Origin: a virus | Reading direction: 5' to 3' (one strand) | Virus record (IMG/VR): IMGVR_UViG_3300044950_000174 | Coordinates: 1-29,682 of that record | Length of the DNA stretch: 29,682 nucleotides | Part shown: piece by piece, positions 7,747 to 15,072 of the stretch | How positions within the stretch are numbered: position 1 is the stretch's first letter | Layout: every line of letters starts with the position of its first letter | Position numbers and translations under genes: made by a program | The notes under the pieces: generated by a model | The model's input: the letters and a program-made list of their open reading frames with translations, nothing else | What the model was told of the DNA's origin: nothing | The model's database searches: none

Positions 7747-8721
7747 TCAATTTTTATATTTCTTAGTATATAAATTACCAGAACAATAACAAGATTCATA
7801 TGGGCATTTTACATATTCATCAATAAATGATACTTCATCTACATCCAAGTCAGCAATTATACCGGATATTTTACAATCCATTTGTCCTCGTCTACACAAA
7901 TTATTTTCTACGGTTAATACATCATTATTAACATTACACATCCAATTTAAAAAATGATTTTGATTTTGTTTAATTAATTCTTGTGCTCCACTAAACACTT
8001 CAACCGTATCATTATCGTATGTGATAGCAATTTTATTTTCATATTGATTTTCTAATGGTATATCTGATTGGGTTTTATTTAATTTTTTGCCAAAATATGA
8101 TTTTTTGATATATTCTATCTGTGAGTCTGTCAGGTTTAACTTTATATCGTAATGATCAGGGGAATTCATATGCTTGATTTCAATTTTACTGGCTGTATTT
8201 TCTAGTAAAAAACCGAGTGATTCCATTACCAAATCCATAGTAGTATGTGTATTTGTATGTGTTATAAAACAATTAGTTTTTGTAGGTTCATCGTGGAATA
8301 GATTTAAAACTTCTGCTACGTGTTTATAATTGGTTGTTTGTTCGGGATGATATGTAATATACAATGAATCTAAAATTTTTGAATCTTTGCATTCTTTCCA
8401 CCATCTCAATGTTCTGCTCCCATTAGTGATTAAACATACATAAGCCCCTTTAGCTTTTAAGTAAGACATTAATTCAATAAACTCAGGGAATAATGTGGGT
8501 TCACCACCTGTCAATATAAACCAAGGATTAGGACCAGTTGCATTAAGTAATTTGTCTACATACATTTTATAGGTATCTAGCGATTTCCATCTTCTATCTC
8601 CTATCTTGTGTTCGGGTCCACAAAAAGAACAATTATAATTACAAACATTATGTAAAGACCATTCAATAGTTTTATGAAGTGTGGGTCTTACTTTTTCTGA
8701 TGCTATGGGAATTATATTCAT
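7747..8721 (-). CDS. Radical SAM enzyme, paralogue of the convergent plus-strand gene
   Basis: This 324-residue protein has CNYNCSFC (C27, C31, C34), ILTGGEPTLFPE and LITNGSRTLRWWKE, the same order and spacing as the gene at 6771-7736. It also has a C-terminal cluster CPYESCYCSG and additional cysteines (WMC, NLCRR, DCK) for an auxiliary cluster. The two genes converge with only a 10-bp gap and no terminator. The start is ATG 8721, 4 nt after a TATAAATA octamer that also forms the end of the aminotransferase gene (codons Tyr-Lys-stop). Because it follows the aminotransferase and epimerase genes, it may act on the same sugar or amino-sugar product, but this is inferred only from position. Confidence 0.85.
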   Translation of the reverse strand: MNIIPIASEKVRPTLHKTIEWSLHNVCNYNCSFCGPEHKIGDRRWKSLDTYKMYVDKLLNATGPNPWFILTGGEPTLFPEFIELMSYLKAKGAYVCLITNGSRTLRWWKECKDSKILDSLYITYHPEQTTNYKHVAEVLNLFHDEPTKTNCFITHTNTHTTMDLVMESLGFLLENTASKIEIKHMNSPDHYDIKLNLTDSQIEYIKKSYFGKKLNKTQSDIPLENQYENKIAITYDNDTVEVFSGAQELIKQNQNHFLNWMCNVNNDVLTVENNLCRRGQMDCKISGIIADLDVDEVSFIDEYVKCPYESCYCSGNLYTKKYKN

Positions 8722-8724
8722 AAG

Positions 8725-9780
8725 TTATTTATAAAACTCATAAACTTTATCAATTACATAATCAACTTCTGCATCGGTCAATTCAGGATACATAGGTAAA
8801 CTCAATACTCCCCGACTTAGCATTACACTGGTACTCAATAAATCCGGCTTCGTTAAATTCTTTCCTGTAGGTAAATCACCCAATACATACTCATAATGAA
8901 CTTTACTATCTATTCCGTGTTCTTTTAGATGTGATTGTAATCTGTTTCTATCATCTAAGTATACTACAAACTTCTGATGTGCGTGAGGATCTTTAGTATC
9001 TGACAAGCACCTTAGGGGTAGTTCACTAAATTTATCACACCAGTACTTTGCTATATCACCTCTACGCTTTTGCCACTCATCAATATACTTTGCACGAACC
9101 ATAATCTGAGCACAATCTTGTTCACTCATCTTGCTATTAGTCCCTACATCGTGGAATGCAGGCTTGTTATTATCTCTATGTGTTGCGGCAAACAAATATA
9201 ATTGTTCGTCATTAGTAACAATAGCACCACCGTTGCCTGAGCTTGGTAAGTTCTTTGTGGGGTCGAAACTGATAGACATACCACTACCAACATCGCCGTC
9301 ACAAACTAACCAATGTTGTGCTCCGTCTACTATAACAGCATTTGCACTAGCATATCCTGCAATTGGCCATGGCTTACGACCAGCATAGCCCATCACACAC
9401 GTATATCCCTTTAGACTATTCTCTACATCAATAACACCGTTCTTATCTGTATCAACTAACTCTACATCCCAACCAGCACTTAATACCGAGTTCAATGTTG
9501 CCGGATAAGTTAAGTTAGGAATACGAATCTTAGGAGTATTTTTAAATGTATCTAAGTGTTTCTTTTTCTTATAACGTGCAATAATCTCTAATGCTTGTGT
9601 ACCACTATGAACTGTTACCGCATACTTTGTTTTAGTGCGATGTTTCAACCATTCTTCAAACGAACGAGTATAATGTCCACCTACAAGTTGTCCATCTTTA
9701 AGGGCCCGGTGAGTTGCATCAAGCAACTCTTCACCGATGTTCTTATACTGTCTTGCTAGACCGAAGTGAGGGATTTGCAT
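8725..9780 (-). CDS. DegT/DnrJ/EryC1/StrS-family PLP aminotransferase
   Basis: From ATG 9780 the product is 351 residues. It contains the family landmarks: VHSGTQALE near the N-terminus, VDGAQHW (the Asp that contacts the PLP ring nitrogen), and SFDPTKNLPSSGNGGA with the Schiff-base lysine in PTKN. These enzymes usually transfer an amino group to a keto sugar on a nucleotide carrier. An in-frame TTG at 9792 would add four residues (MGKK), but ATG 9780 is favoured. It overlaps the small upstream gene by about 25 bp and follows an NAD-dependent sugar epimerase, so a nucleotide amino-sugar pathway for a surface or virion glycan is a reasonable inference. Confidence 0.88.
   Translation of the reverse strand: MQIPHFGLARQYKNIGEELLDATHRALKDGQLVGGHYTRSFEEWLKHRTKTKYAVTVHSGTQALEIIARYKKKKHLDTFKNTPKIRIPNLTYPATLNSVLSAGWDVELVDTDKNGVIDVENSLKGYTCVMGYAGRKPWPIAGYASANAVIVDGAQHWLVCDGDVGSGMSISFDPTKNLPSSGNGGAIVTNDEQLYLFAATHRDNNKPAFHDVGTNSKMSEQDCAQIMVRAKYIDEWQKRRGDIAKYWCDKFSELPLRCLSDTKDPHAHQKFVVYLDDRNRLQSHLKEHGIDSKVHYEYVLGDLPTGKNLTKPDLLSTSVMLSRGVLSLPMYPELTDAEVDYVIDKVYEFYK
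8726..8733 (-). promoter_or_regulatory. T4-type late promoter octamer (TATAAATA) embedded in the aminotransferase stop
   Basis: A perfect TATAAATA is formed by the last two sense codons and the stop of the aminotransferase gene. It ends 4 nt before ATG 8721. Confidence 0.5.
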
Positions 9781-9953
9781 TTTTTTGCCCAAGCTATATA
9801 TCCACCATTAGCAACAGACCATGGGCAATACTGTTCCCACAATGCCTTTGATTGGTCAGGATGTTCTTTCATCAACTTGTCTATATTGATTCTAGATTTA
9901 TATCCATTTAGAGTCCAATCGTGAACTTTCAATGCAGTTTCTAATTCATTCAT
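9756..9953 (-). CDS. Small hypothetical protein
   Basis: This 65-residue protein begins MNELETALKVHDWT and is rich in Trp and Tyr (WTLNGYKS, ALWEQYCPW, GGYIAWAKKC). It has no signal peptide or membrane segment and no motif I recognise. Its start overlaps the epimerase stop by 4 bp (ATGA-type junction) and its end overlaps the aminotransferase start, so it is embedded in the sugar-modification operon. A small accessory role there is possible. The overlaps argue that it is a real gene. Confidence 0.6.
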   Translation of the reverse strand: MNELETALKVHDWTLNGYKSRINIDKLMKEHPDQSKALWEQYCPWSVANGGYIAWAKKCKSLTSV

Positions 9954-10918
9954 TTTATTTTATCCTGCCAGTAACTTGATGTACTAAGCCAATCATAATA
10001 TTTTTGAAAGCCTTCTTCTACATCTACTTTAGGATCATATTCAAAGTCTCTACGAGCGGCATCAATGTTCAACGCACCACGACTTGGGAAGTCTGCGTCT
10101 TTGTCTTTAACTACCAATGTCCCGCCACCAGCTAACTTCAATGCTAGTTGTGCGGCTTCTAACAATGTACGACTGTGACTCTTTGTGATATTATATGTCT
10201 TGTTCTCTGTATTATCGCTTAATGCGGCAGCAACAATACCATCTGCGGCGTCATCAACATAAGTAAAGTCTAATGTTTCATTAGCACCATTAACATTCAA
10301 TGTGCCTCCACGCATTGCTGTTAACATAAACTTGGCAATCACACGATCCTCAACATCTAACGGACCATAGACAGCACTTGGACGAATGATTGTGTGACTA
10401 AAGCATTTACGACGGCTATAGTCTTTAACAAGATGTTCACCTGCTAGTTTCATAATGCCATACTGTCCCTGTGGCTTACAGTTATAATCTTCTGTTACAT
10501 CATCAGTGAAGTCTCCGTACACCATTGAGCTACTGATATAAACAAATTTCTTTACTTTATGTTTCTTGCTTACTTCACACAAATTCAATAGACCTTCCAT
10601 CATCGTTTTTGCTCCCATAGTTGGATTAGCATTAACAACTTTTTGTCTTGGGAAGCTAGCCATATGAATTACTATATCAAAGTTGTATCTACCAAATAAC
10701 CAATCGATACTTTCACTAGAAATGTCAATAGCGTGAATACTGCCGGGTTGAATTTTCTTCAACCTTTCTGTCATTAGATAGTCAATTTCATCTTGCGGGA
10801 TGATACCGTAGTTAGTTCGTATATCAGTAATCGCAACACGGTGCCCCATACGTTGTAATCTATCTACTACGTTATGTCCTATAAGTCCTAATCCACCTGT
10901 AACTAGTATATTACTCAT
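9950..10918 (-). CDS. NAD(P)-dependent nucleotide-sugar epimerase/dehydratase (extended SDR)
   Basis: This 322-residue protein has the Rossmann dinucleotide motif TGGLGLIG (residues 7-14), the YISSSMVYG segment, the catalytic Tyr153-x3-Lys157 in YGIMK, and IIRPSAVYGP, all features of GalE/RmlB-type extended short-chain dehydrogenases. The likely substrate is a nucleotide-activated sugar, but which one cannot be told. It precedes the small 65-residue gene and the aminotransferase with 4-bp and ~25-bp overlaps, consistent with a short pathway making a modified amino sugar. Its start overlaps the end of the 109-residue upstream gene by 8 bp. Confidence 0.9.
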   Translation of the reverse strand: MSNILVTGGLGLIGHNVVDRLQRMGHRVAITDIRTNYGIIPQDEIDYLMTERLKKIQPGSIHAIDISSESIDWLFGRYNFDIVIHMASFPRQKVVNANPTMGAKTMMEGLLNLCEVSKKHKVKKFVYISSSMVYGDFTDDVTEDYNCKPQGQYGIMKLAGEHLVKDYSRRKCFSHTIIRPSAVYGPLDVEDRVIAKFMLTAMRGGTLNVNGANETLDFTYVDDAADGIVAAALSDNTENKTYNITKSHSRTLLEAAQLALKLAGGGTLVVKDKDADFPSRGALNIDAARRDFEYDPKVDVEEGFQKYYDWLSTSSYWQDKIK

Positions 10919-11240
10919 ATTTTAATTTCCAAAATGTTAATTGTTTGTGTGTTAGATATGCTCTAATCTGATATACATAACTATAATCGTATAGGTCATT
11001 GTTACGATGCCAACTGGGTGTAGGATTAGAGTTTTCCATTATCCACTTACCAGCTTCTGTTTGTTGCCATTCATATATAGGTTGTGCTACATACAAATCA
11101 GGATCTTCAACATCACCCATTCTAATAGTATGAACTACCTGAGTAATAGATACTGATTCTTCTCCTGTGTCAGATACTTGTACCTGATACTTAGGTCTAT
11201 ATTCAGTATCAGACTGCCATTGTTGCTTTGATAGGGCCAT
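10911..11240 (-). CDS. Conserved-looking hypothetical phage protein
   Basis: This 109-residue protein is aromatic-rich and includes QPIYEWQQTEAGKWIMENS, PTPSWHRNNDLYDY and a C-terminus LTHKQLTFWKLKYE. It has no signal peptide, membrane segment or catalytic motif that I recognise. It begins 32 bp inside the end of thyA in another frame and ends 8 bp inside the epimerase, so it is part of the continuous overlapping run. Its function is unknown. Confidence 0.7.
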   Translation of the reverse strand: MALSKQQWQSDTEYRPKYQVQVSDTGEESVSITQVVHTIRMGDVEDPDLYVAQPIYEWQQTEAGKWIMENSNPTPSWHRNNDLYDYSYVYQIRAYLTHKQLTFWKLKYE

Positions 11241-12108
11241 GACTTTGATAGTTCTCTAAATGTATGTCTGCCATTGTGATTTCAAAGATATTAGTCTTTG
11301 ATGCGTTTAACATCAATGTAGGCAATGGATATGTTTCACGTGTTAGTTGTTCTTTGACTTGTTCAATGTGGTCTTTATAGATATGTGTATCACCTGTGCT
11401 GATTACAAGTTCACCTACTTTTAGACCACAGTGATGTGCCAATAGATGTGTAAGTAATGCATAACTAGCAATATTAAAAGGTAAACCCAAGAACACATCA
11501 ACACTACGCTGATACATATGGCAAGAAAGTTCTTTATTTTTGTTGACATAGAATTGACTCATAACGTGACAAGGGGGCAATGCCATTTCGTCTAACTCGC
11601 TCACGTTCCAAGCACTTAGTATGTGCCTGCGCCCATTAGGATCTTCAGTTAATCCTTTAATGAGATTTGCCAATTGGTCGATTTCAATCTTGTCAACTGC
11701 GAGGCGTGTACCACCCTTGTGCGCTTTACCCATATCTTTTTCGACACGGTATTTGTTCCAGTGACGCCATTGTACCCCGTAGACACGACCGAGATCGCCT
11801 TCGAATTGTGCTTTCGATTTCCAATACGATGCCTCTGCATTCGGGGTCCAGATAGTAACCTTTCCTTCACTTGTACCGTGGGTGATCTCTGCCAGTCTAC
11901 GTTCATCACTACTGCCTTCAATAAACCAGAGAAGCTCACCAACGCAAGCTTTCCAAGCAAGTTTCTTAGTAGTGACTGCGGGAAAGCCCCTACGCAAATC
12001 AAAGCGAAGATGACGTCCAAAAACACTATGGGTACCAATACCAGTTCTGTCATCTTTAATTTCTCCATTGTCTAGTATGTCTTGTAGTAATTCGTGATAT
12101 TGTTTCAT
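11209..12108 (-). CDS. thyA: Thymidylate synthase
   Basis: This 299-residue ThyA-type enzyme methylates dUMP to dTMP with methylene-tetrahydrofolate. Key residues are visible: the phosphate loop DRTGIGT (R21), RRHILSAWN (R160/R161), the nucleophile in ALPPCH (C180), and LPFNIASYALL with the Asn that selects dUMP over dCMP, plus STGDTHIYKDH near the C-terminus. The Asn argues against a dCMP hydroxymethylase. The length is slightly above E. coli ThyA (264). It supports phage DNA synthesis in an AT-rich genome. The start overlaps the methyltransferase stop by 4 bp, and the end overlaps the next gene by 32 bp. Confidence 0.97.
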   Translation of the reverse strand: MKQYHELLQDILDNGEIKDDRTGIGTHSVFGRHLRFDLRRGFPAVTTKKLAWKACVGELLWFIEGSSDERRLAEITHGTSEGKVTIWTPNAEASYWKSKAQFEGDLGRVYGVQWRHWNKYRVEKDMGKAHKGGTRLAVDKIEIDQLANLIKGLTEDPNGRRHILSAWNVSELDEMALPPCHVMSQFYVNKNKELSCHMYQRSVDVFLGLPFNIASYALLTHLLAHHCGLKVGELVISTGDTHIYKDHIEQVKEQLTRETYPLPTLMLNASKTNIFEITMADIHLENYQSHGPIKATMAV

Positions 12109-12689
12109 TCTTTAATCCTTATTGACCACATTGTGCTATTTTGATAAAATGTCGCAGTGGTTTTATACATTACTTGAAGAAGTTTAACGTTAGTAATAAC
12201 GTCAGGATAACGGTCATGATAATCATGACCGCATATCAATCCATCTTCTTTCATAAAATTTTTAAAATAAAGAATACTTTTTAGATCACTAGGATTTGTA
12301 TGGGCCGCATCTATGAATAATAGGTCAATCTGTTCGCCTGCATACGGATACACTATTTGTTCATTTTCTAGTTTCAATAGAGTAATATTTGGATAGTCTT
12401 TTGTGTTTTTTAAAAACTCTTGTTCTTTATTATACACTTTACCTAATTGCCAAAAGTCACCAGCTGGAAAATAACACTGCACTGTGTTTGGGTGTGTCCA
12501 ATCTTGAAAATAATCTATACAATAGATTTTTACTGAAGGATATGCTCCTTCAGCAAATGCTACAGCCGATCTACCAAACCATGAACCTAATTCAACAATT
12601 ACCCCATTTTTTGGAACAGTTCTAGCCCACTCATATAGGATGTCTAAGTCTTTTTTAGATGTTAACCCAGGTACAGAGTATGATTTCAT
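12105..12689 (-). CDS. Class I SAM methyltransferase (Methyltransf_24-like)
   Basis: This 194-residue protein has the SAM-binding motif VELGSWFGRSA (about residues 32-42), an acidic strand-2 end in YCIDYFQDW, and LLFIDAAHTNPSDLK, a DxAH signature of the Methyltransf_24/cephalosporin-hydroxylase-like group, followed by GLICGHDY. Members often modify glycans or O-linked groups, and its placement upstream of the sugar operon fits that, though the substrate is not determined. It is coupled to neighbours by 4-bp overlaps at both ends. Confidence 0.82.
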   Translation of the reverse strand: MKSYSVPGLTSKKDLDILYEWARTVPKNGVIVELGSWFGRSAVAFAEGAYPSVKIYCIDYFQDWTHPNTVQCYFPAGDFWQLGKVYNKEQEFLKNTKDYPNITLLKLENEQIVYPYAGEQIDLLFIDAAHTNPSDLKSILYFKNFMKEDGLICGHDYHDRYPDVITNVKLLQVMYKTTATFYQNSTMWSIRIKE

Positions 12690-12982
12690 AATTTACCTAA
12701 TAGTCTGTCTGTCTCTGGTTGTACGGTGTCTGCAATACTTTGAACATTGAGAACAAATTCTACACTCACTATTAATTCATCTAGTTCATCTAGTCTGCGA
12801 CTGACTGCTTCTTCTATTTGGTCTGGGTCCAATCCTTGTGATAGAAATTTTTGAATATTGATAGTCTGTTGTTTTTTACCTTGAAGTTTGATAATCAACT
12901 TCTTAATAAACTCTACAGGTATTTTATTCTTTTCTACATCTTCAAGGATATGTTCCCATTTTGAAATGAATTCTGGTGACAT
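12686..12982 (-). CDS. Hypothetical phage protein
   Basis: This 98-residue helical acidic protein starts MSPEFISKWEHILEDVEKN and has KKQQTINIQKFLSQGLDPDQIEEAVSRR in its middle. I do not recognise a family. The stop of the upstream gene and this ATG share one base at 12982, and its stop overlaps the next ATG by 4 bp, which supports a real, coupled gene. No membrane or export signal is seen. Confidence 0.7.
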   Translation of the reverse strand: MSPEFISKWEHILEDVEKNKIPVEFIKKLIIKLQGKKQQTINIQKFLSQGLDPDQIEEAVSRRLDELDELIVSVEFVLNVQSIADTVQPETDRLLGKL

Positions 12983-13647
12983 TAGACACTAACTTTTGCT
13001 CTTGGTTTTTTAACTTTAACTGGTTTTGTTTCTATAACTGCAGGTTGTGCAATAGTAGGATCCAAACTTTTTGCCTCATCGGTCAAACGCTTTGCTTCCG
13101 CTAGTAAGCCTTTAGCTTCACGTTCCATTTTTTGTGCTTGCTCTAAACGCTGTTTAGCTAATGAAGCATCACCCAATGCATCACCGGTTGGTGTTACTGG
13201 GTTTTGATTACCGCGCATTCTACGAACTACATCAGCTGGATCTTGCATTCCACGACTGTCATCCAATTCTTGTAAACGCTTAACTGCGCTTTCACCTTGT
13301 TGCATCTCATCTAAAATCTTATTCAATTCATCTAATCGAATTGTTTGATTTGGTGATGGTGTCATAACAATTGCTGATGTTTGAACCTTCTTTAGTTGAC
13401 CTTCTAAGTGCAATACCTGTAGAATTGGTCTACCATCTTTAGCATATGTTCTATTCAATGCATCTGCTAAATGCTCGCTATTTTGTCCAATATCACTCTC
13501 AATGCATTTGATGAGTGGATCGTGAACGTGCTGATTTAATGTCTCTGTATATGTGACCAAGCACATATGAACTTCATTAGGCACTTCTCGAAATACTATT
13601 GCGACTTTCCTATCTCCGTGTTTACCAACGTGTCGTGTAAAACTCAT
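12982..13647 (-). CDS. Hypothetical phage protein with C-terminal coiled coil
   Basis: This 221-residue protein has an N-terminal folded-looking part (MSFTRHVGKHGDRKVAIVF and VHMCLVTYTETLNQHVHDPL), then a helical segment, and a predicted coiled coil at about residues 165-195 (AKQRLEQAQKMEREAKGLL). The tail is basic and Lys/Pro/Val-rich (VKVKKPRAKVSV). I do not recognise the family. It has a strong ribosome binding site (AGAGGAGAAC) and starts a new overlapping run after a 63-bp gap with a possible AT-rich promoter. It ends 1 bp inside the next gene. Confidence 0.72.
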   Translation of the reverse strand: MSFTRHVGKHGDRKVAIVFREVPNEVHMCLVTYTETLNQHVHDPLIKCIESDIGQNSEHLADALNRTYAKDGRPILQVLHLEGQLKKVQTSAIVMTPSPNQTIRLDELNKILDEMQQGESAVKRLQELDDSRGMQDPADVVRRMRGNQNPVTPTGDALGDASLAKQRLEQAQKMEREAKGLLAEAKRLTDEAKSLDPTIAQPAVIETKPVKVKKPRAKVSV

Positions 13648-13710
13648 AGTTGTGTTCTCCTCTTATATAAGCTTAAGATATTTAATAGATATTTGATATG
13701 CTGAATTTTT
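13648..13710 (-). promoter_or_regulatory. Short AT-rich leader upstream of the gene at 13647, with possible -10
   Basis: This 63-bp gap contains the palindrome CTTATATAAG (13662-13671) close to the GAGGAG ribosome binding site, and AT-rich half-repeats ATATTTAATAGATATTT further upstream. TATATAAG could serve as a -10 or a diverged late octamer. No clear -35 or terminator is seen. Confidence 0.3.
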
Positions 13711-13956
13711 TTACGACCACTTGAGTTCGTAAAATGTAGCATCTGTGGGGTTTTCAAAGGCGATATTACCCAAATAATATTCTACTAAAAATAGTTGACT
13801 GGTCTGTATAATACAAAATCTACCCTTAAGGTTATCTAGTACCCATTGTTTAGAATCTATTGTCAATGGGGTAGAAGCTAATATAAAATGTTTTGGGCAA
13901 AAGTCTACCTGTCTTTTACCAAACCAAATGTAGGGATCAATCTTATATTCAGTCAT
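13711..13956 (-). CDS. Small hypothetical protein
   Basis: This 81-residue protein starts MTEYKIDPYIWFGKRQVDFC and contains GRFCIIQTSQLFLVEYYLG. It has no recognised motif, export signal or clear membrane helix. The ATG overlaps the upstream stop by 4 bp (13953-13956), and it is the last gene of the run that begins with the VWA protein. Its function is unknown. Confidence 0.62.
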   Translation of the reverse strand: MTEYKIDPYIWFGKRQVDFCPKHFILASTPLTIDSKQWVLDNLKGRFCIIQTSQLFLVEYYLGNIAFENPTDATFYELKWS

Positions 13957-14384
13957 CTAGTTAAGGTGTCTAACATCTTGTATTTCTCCCAAGCTTCAAT
14001 TACTGAAGGTGTTGAGTTATCATTGGTAGGGACAACTTGCATCCACAATCCTTGACCAAGCTTTGCTGGATGATTATAATCATAATGATGACCGGATTTG
14101 CGTCCTTCATTATCAAATACTCTAGGTTGATGTATCTTACCCGAGTAATATAATCTAGTAGCTAATTCTTTTACTTTGATCAAATCATAATCACTTAATT
14201 CATTTAGTGTAGAGCGCCGTTGATAAGGATTACCTTCAGCGTAATATTGTTCTACTACCTGCATAAACGTATCGTATGTAGGACACATTGTACGTGTTAT
14301 AATAAACATAACATCATTCTCGGACACTTCGTTATGCATAAGACTAACTAAGCAACCACCGAGGCTTGTACCAATATACATCAT
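13953..14384 (-). CDS. Conserved-looking hypothetical phage protein
   Basis: This 143-residue protein starts MMYIGTSLGGCLVSLMHNEV and includes FIITRTMCPTYDTFMQVVEQ, then HYDYNHPAKLGQGLWMQVVP. The C-terminal half is polar and aromatic. I recall no function for this pattern and see no catalytic signature. It is linked to both neighbours by 4-bp overlaps, within the run following the VWA gene. Confidence 0.68.
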   Translation of the reverse strand: MMYIGTSLGGCLVSLMHNEVSENDVMFIITRTMCPTYDTFMQVVEQYYAEGNPYQRRSTLNELSDYDLIKVKELATRLYYSGKIHQPRVFDNEGRKSGHHYDYNHPAKLGQGLWMQVVPTNDNSTPSVIEAWEKYKMLDTLTR

Positions 14385-14755
14385 ACAATCATCTTTCTAT
14401 TTTGTTTAACGTAATCACTGTAAACTTGTTTGCCATTCTCTCTAATCCATTCAACAACGGGTTGAGGATCAACCTCAAATGCTGTTTTGAGTTCGTCATA
14501 CTTTAACGTGCTATTAAATTCATAAATCTCATACGCACGTTGACTATTTACCTTTGCACGTAGTAGCATCATTTGTAATGGTATACCTAATGGCTGATTA
14601 GGGATTCGTTCTTCTTTAAGAATAGCAACAACTTTTTGTTTTTCCCATTCGTTGTACTTGCTCATATGCAAATCAACATCGTGTAGACTTTCAAGACCTA
14701 GCATATCCCACATTGCTAGATAGTGTTTAGTTTTCTTCTTTCTTAAGTATGACAT
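14381..14755 (-). CDS. Hypothetical protein
   Basis: This 124-residue, strongly helical, basic protein starts MSYLRKKKTKHYLAMWDMLG and contains NEWEKQKVVAILKEERIP and VEWIRENGKQVYSDYVKQNR. The composition could suit a nucleic-acid or protein-binding role, but I see no diagnostic motif. It begins 29 bp inside the upstream gene and ends with a 4-bp overlap. Confidence 0.65.
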   Translation of the reverse strand: MSYLRKKKTKHYLAMWDMLGLESLHDVDLHMSKYNEWEKQKVVAILKEERIPNQPLGIPLQMMLLRAKVNSQRAYEIYEFNSTLKYDELKTAFEVDPQPVVEWIRENGKQVYSDYVKQNRKMIV

Positions 14756-14969
14756 ATAACATTTCTGCTTTGTTAATAGCGTTTGCTAATGAAGGTTCGG
14801 TTTCTGCTAGTTTAAGAATTTCTTTCCACTGATACCATTTTGTAATATAATTTTGTGTAGTATCTTCTACAATCATTGTACGGGCCGACGATCCACTCTT
14901 ACGTGAGTAGACCGTCTTACCACCATCTGGGCTTTCGTAAATAATTATTTCTTCACTGGATTTAATCAT
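14727..14969 (-). CDS. Small hypothetical protein
   Basis: This 80-residue acidic protein starts MIKSSEEIIIYESPDGGKTV. A short beta-hairpin-like N-terminal part (IIYESPDGGKTVYSRKSG) is followed by helices (WKEILKLAETEPSLANAINK). I do not recognise it. Its ATG overlaps the end of a 36-codon membrane-peptide gene by 8 bp, and its end overlaps the following gene by 29 bp. Confidence 0.63.
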   Translation of the reverse strand: MIKSSEEIIIYESPDGGKTVYSRKSGSSARTMIVEDTTQNYITKWYQWKEILKLAETEPSLANAINKAEMLYVILKKEEN

Positions 14970-15072
14970 CTACATCTTTCATCATTCCCAAGAATCTAAT
15001 TAAGGCAATAACAAAAAGCCAACATAAGCCTAATATAAGTATTGAAATTATAATATAGTCAAGCCAACTCAT
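14962..15072 (-). CDS. 36-residue single-pass membrane peptide
   Basis: A short frame fills the gap between the VWA gene and the 80-residue gene. It starts with ATG at 15072, sharing one base with the VWA TAA stop, and ends at 14962, overlapping the next ATG by 8 bp. The peptide starts MSWLDYIIISILILGLCW and continues through a long hydrophobic stretch (residues about 6-27) to a charged tail GMMKDVDD, consistent with one membrane helix and an acidic cytoplasmic end. The exact junctions at both ends argue that it is translated. Its function is unknown; a partner of the VWA/MoxR system is possible. Confidence 0.62.
   Translation of the reverse strand: MSWLDYIIISILILGLCWLFVIALIRFLGMMKDVDD

Noticed and set aside
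9781-9792. TTG start for the aminotransferase
   Set aside because: It adds only four residues and lacks a ribosome binding site. ATG 9780 is the simpler choice, though not proven.
11649-12075. ORFs in other frames across thyA
   Set aside because: They are shadows of the strongly conserved ThyA coding frame, with no initiation signals.
11209-12108. dCMP hydroxymethylase or other pyrimidine-modifying homologue instead of thymidylate synthase
   Set aside because: The LPFNIASY Asn that selects dUMP is present, as are all other ThyA residues. No DNA-hypermodification partner is seen next to it.
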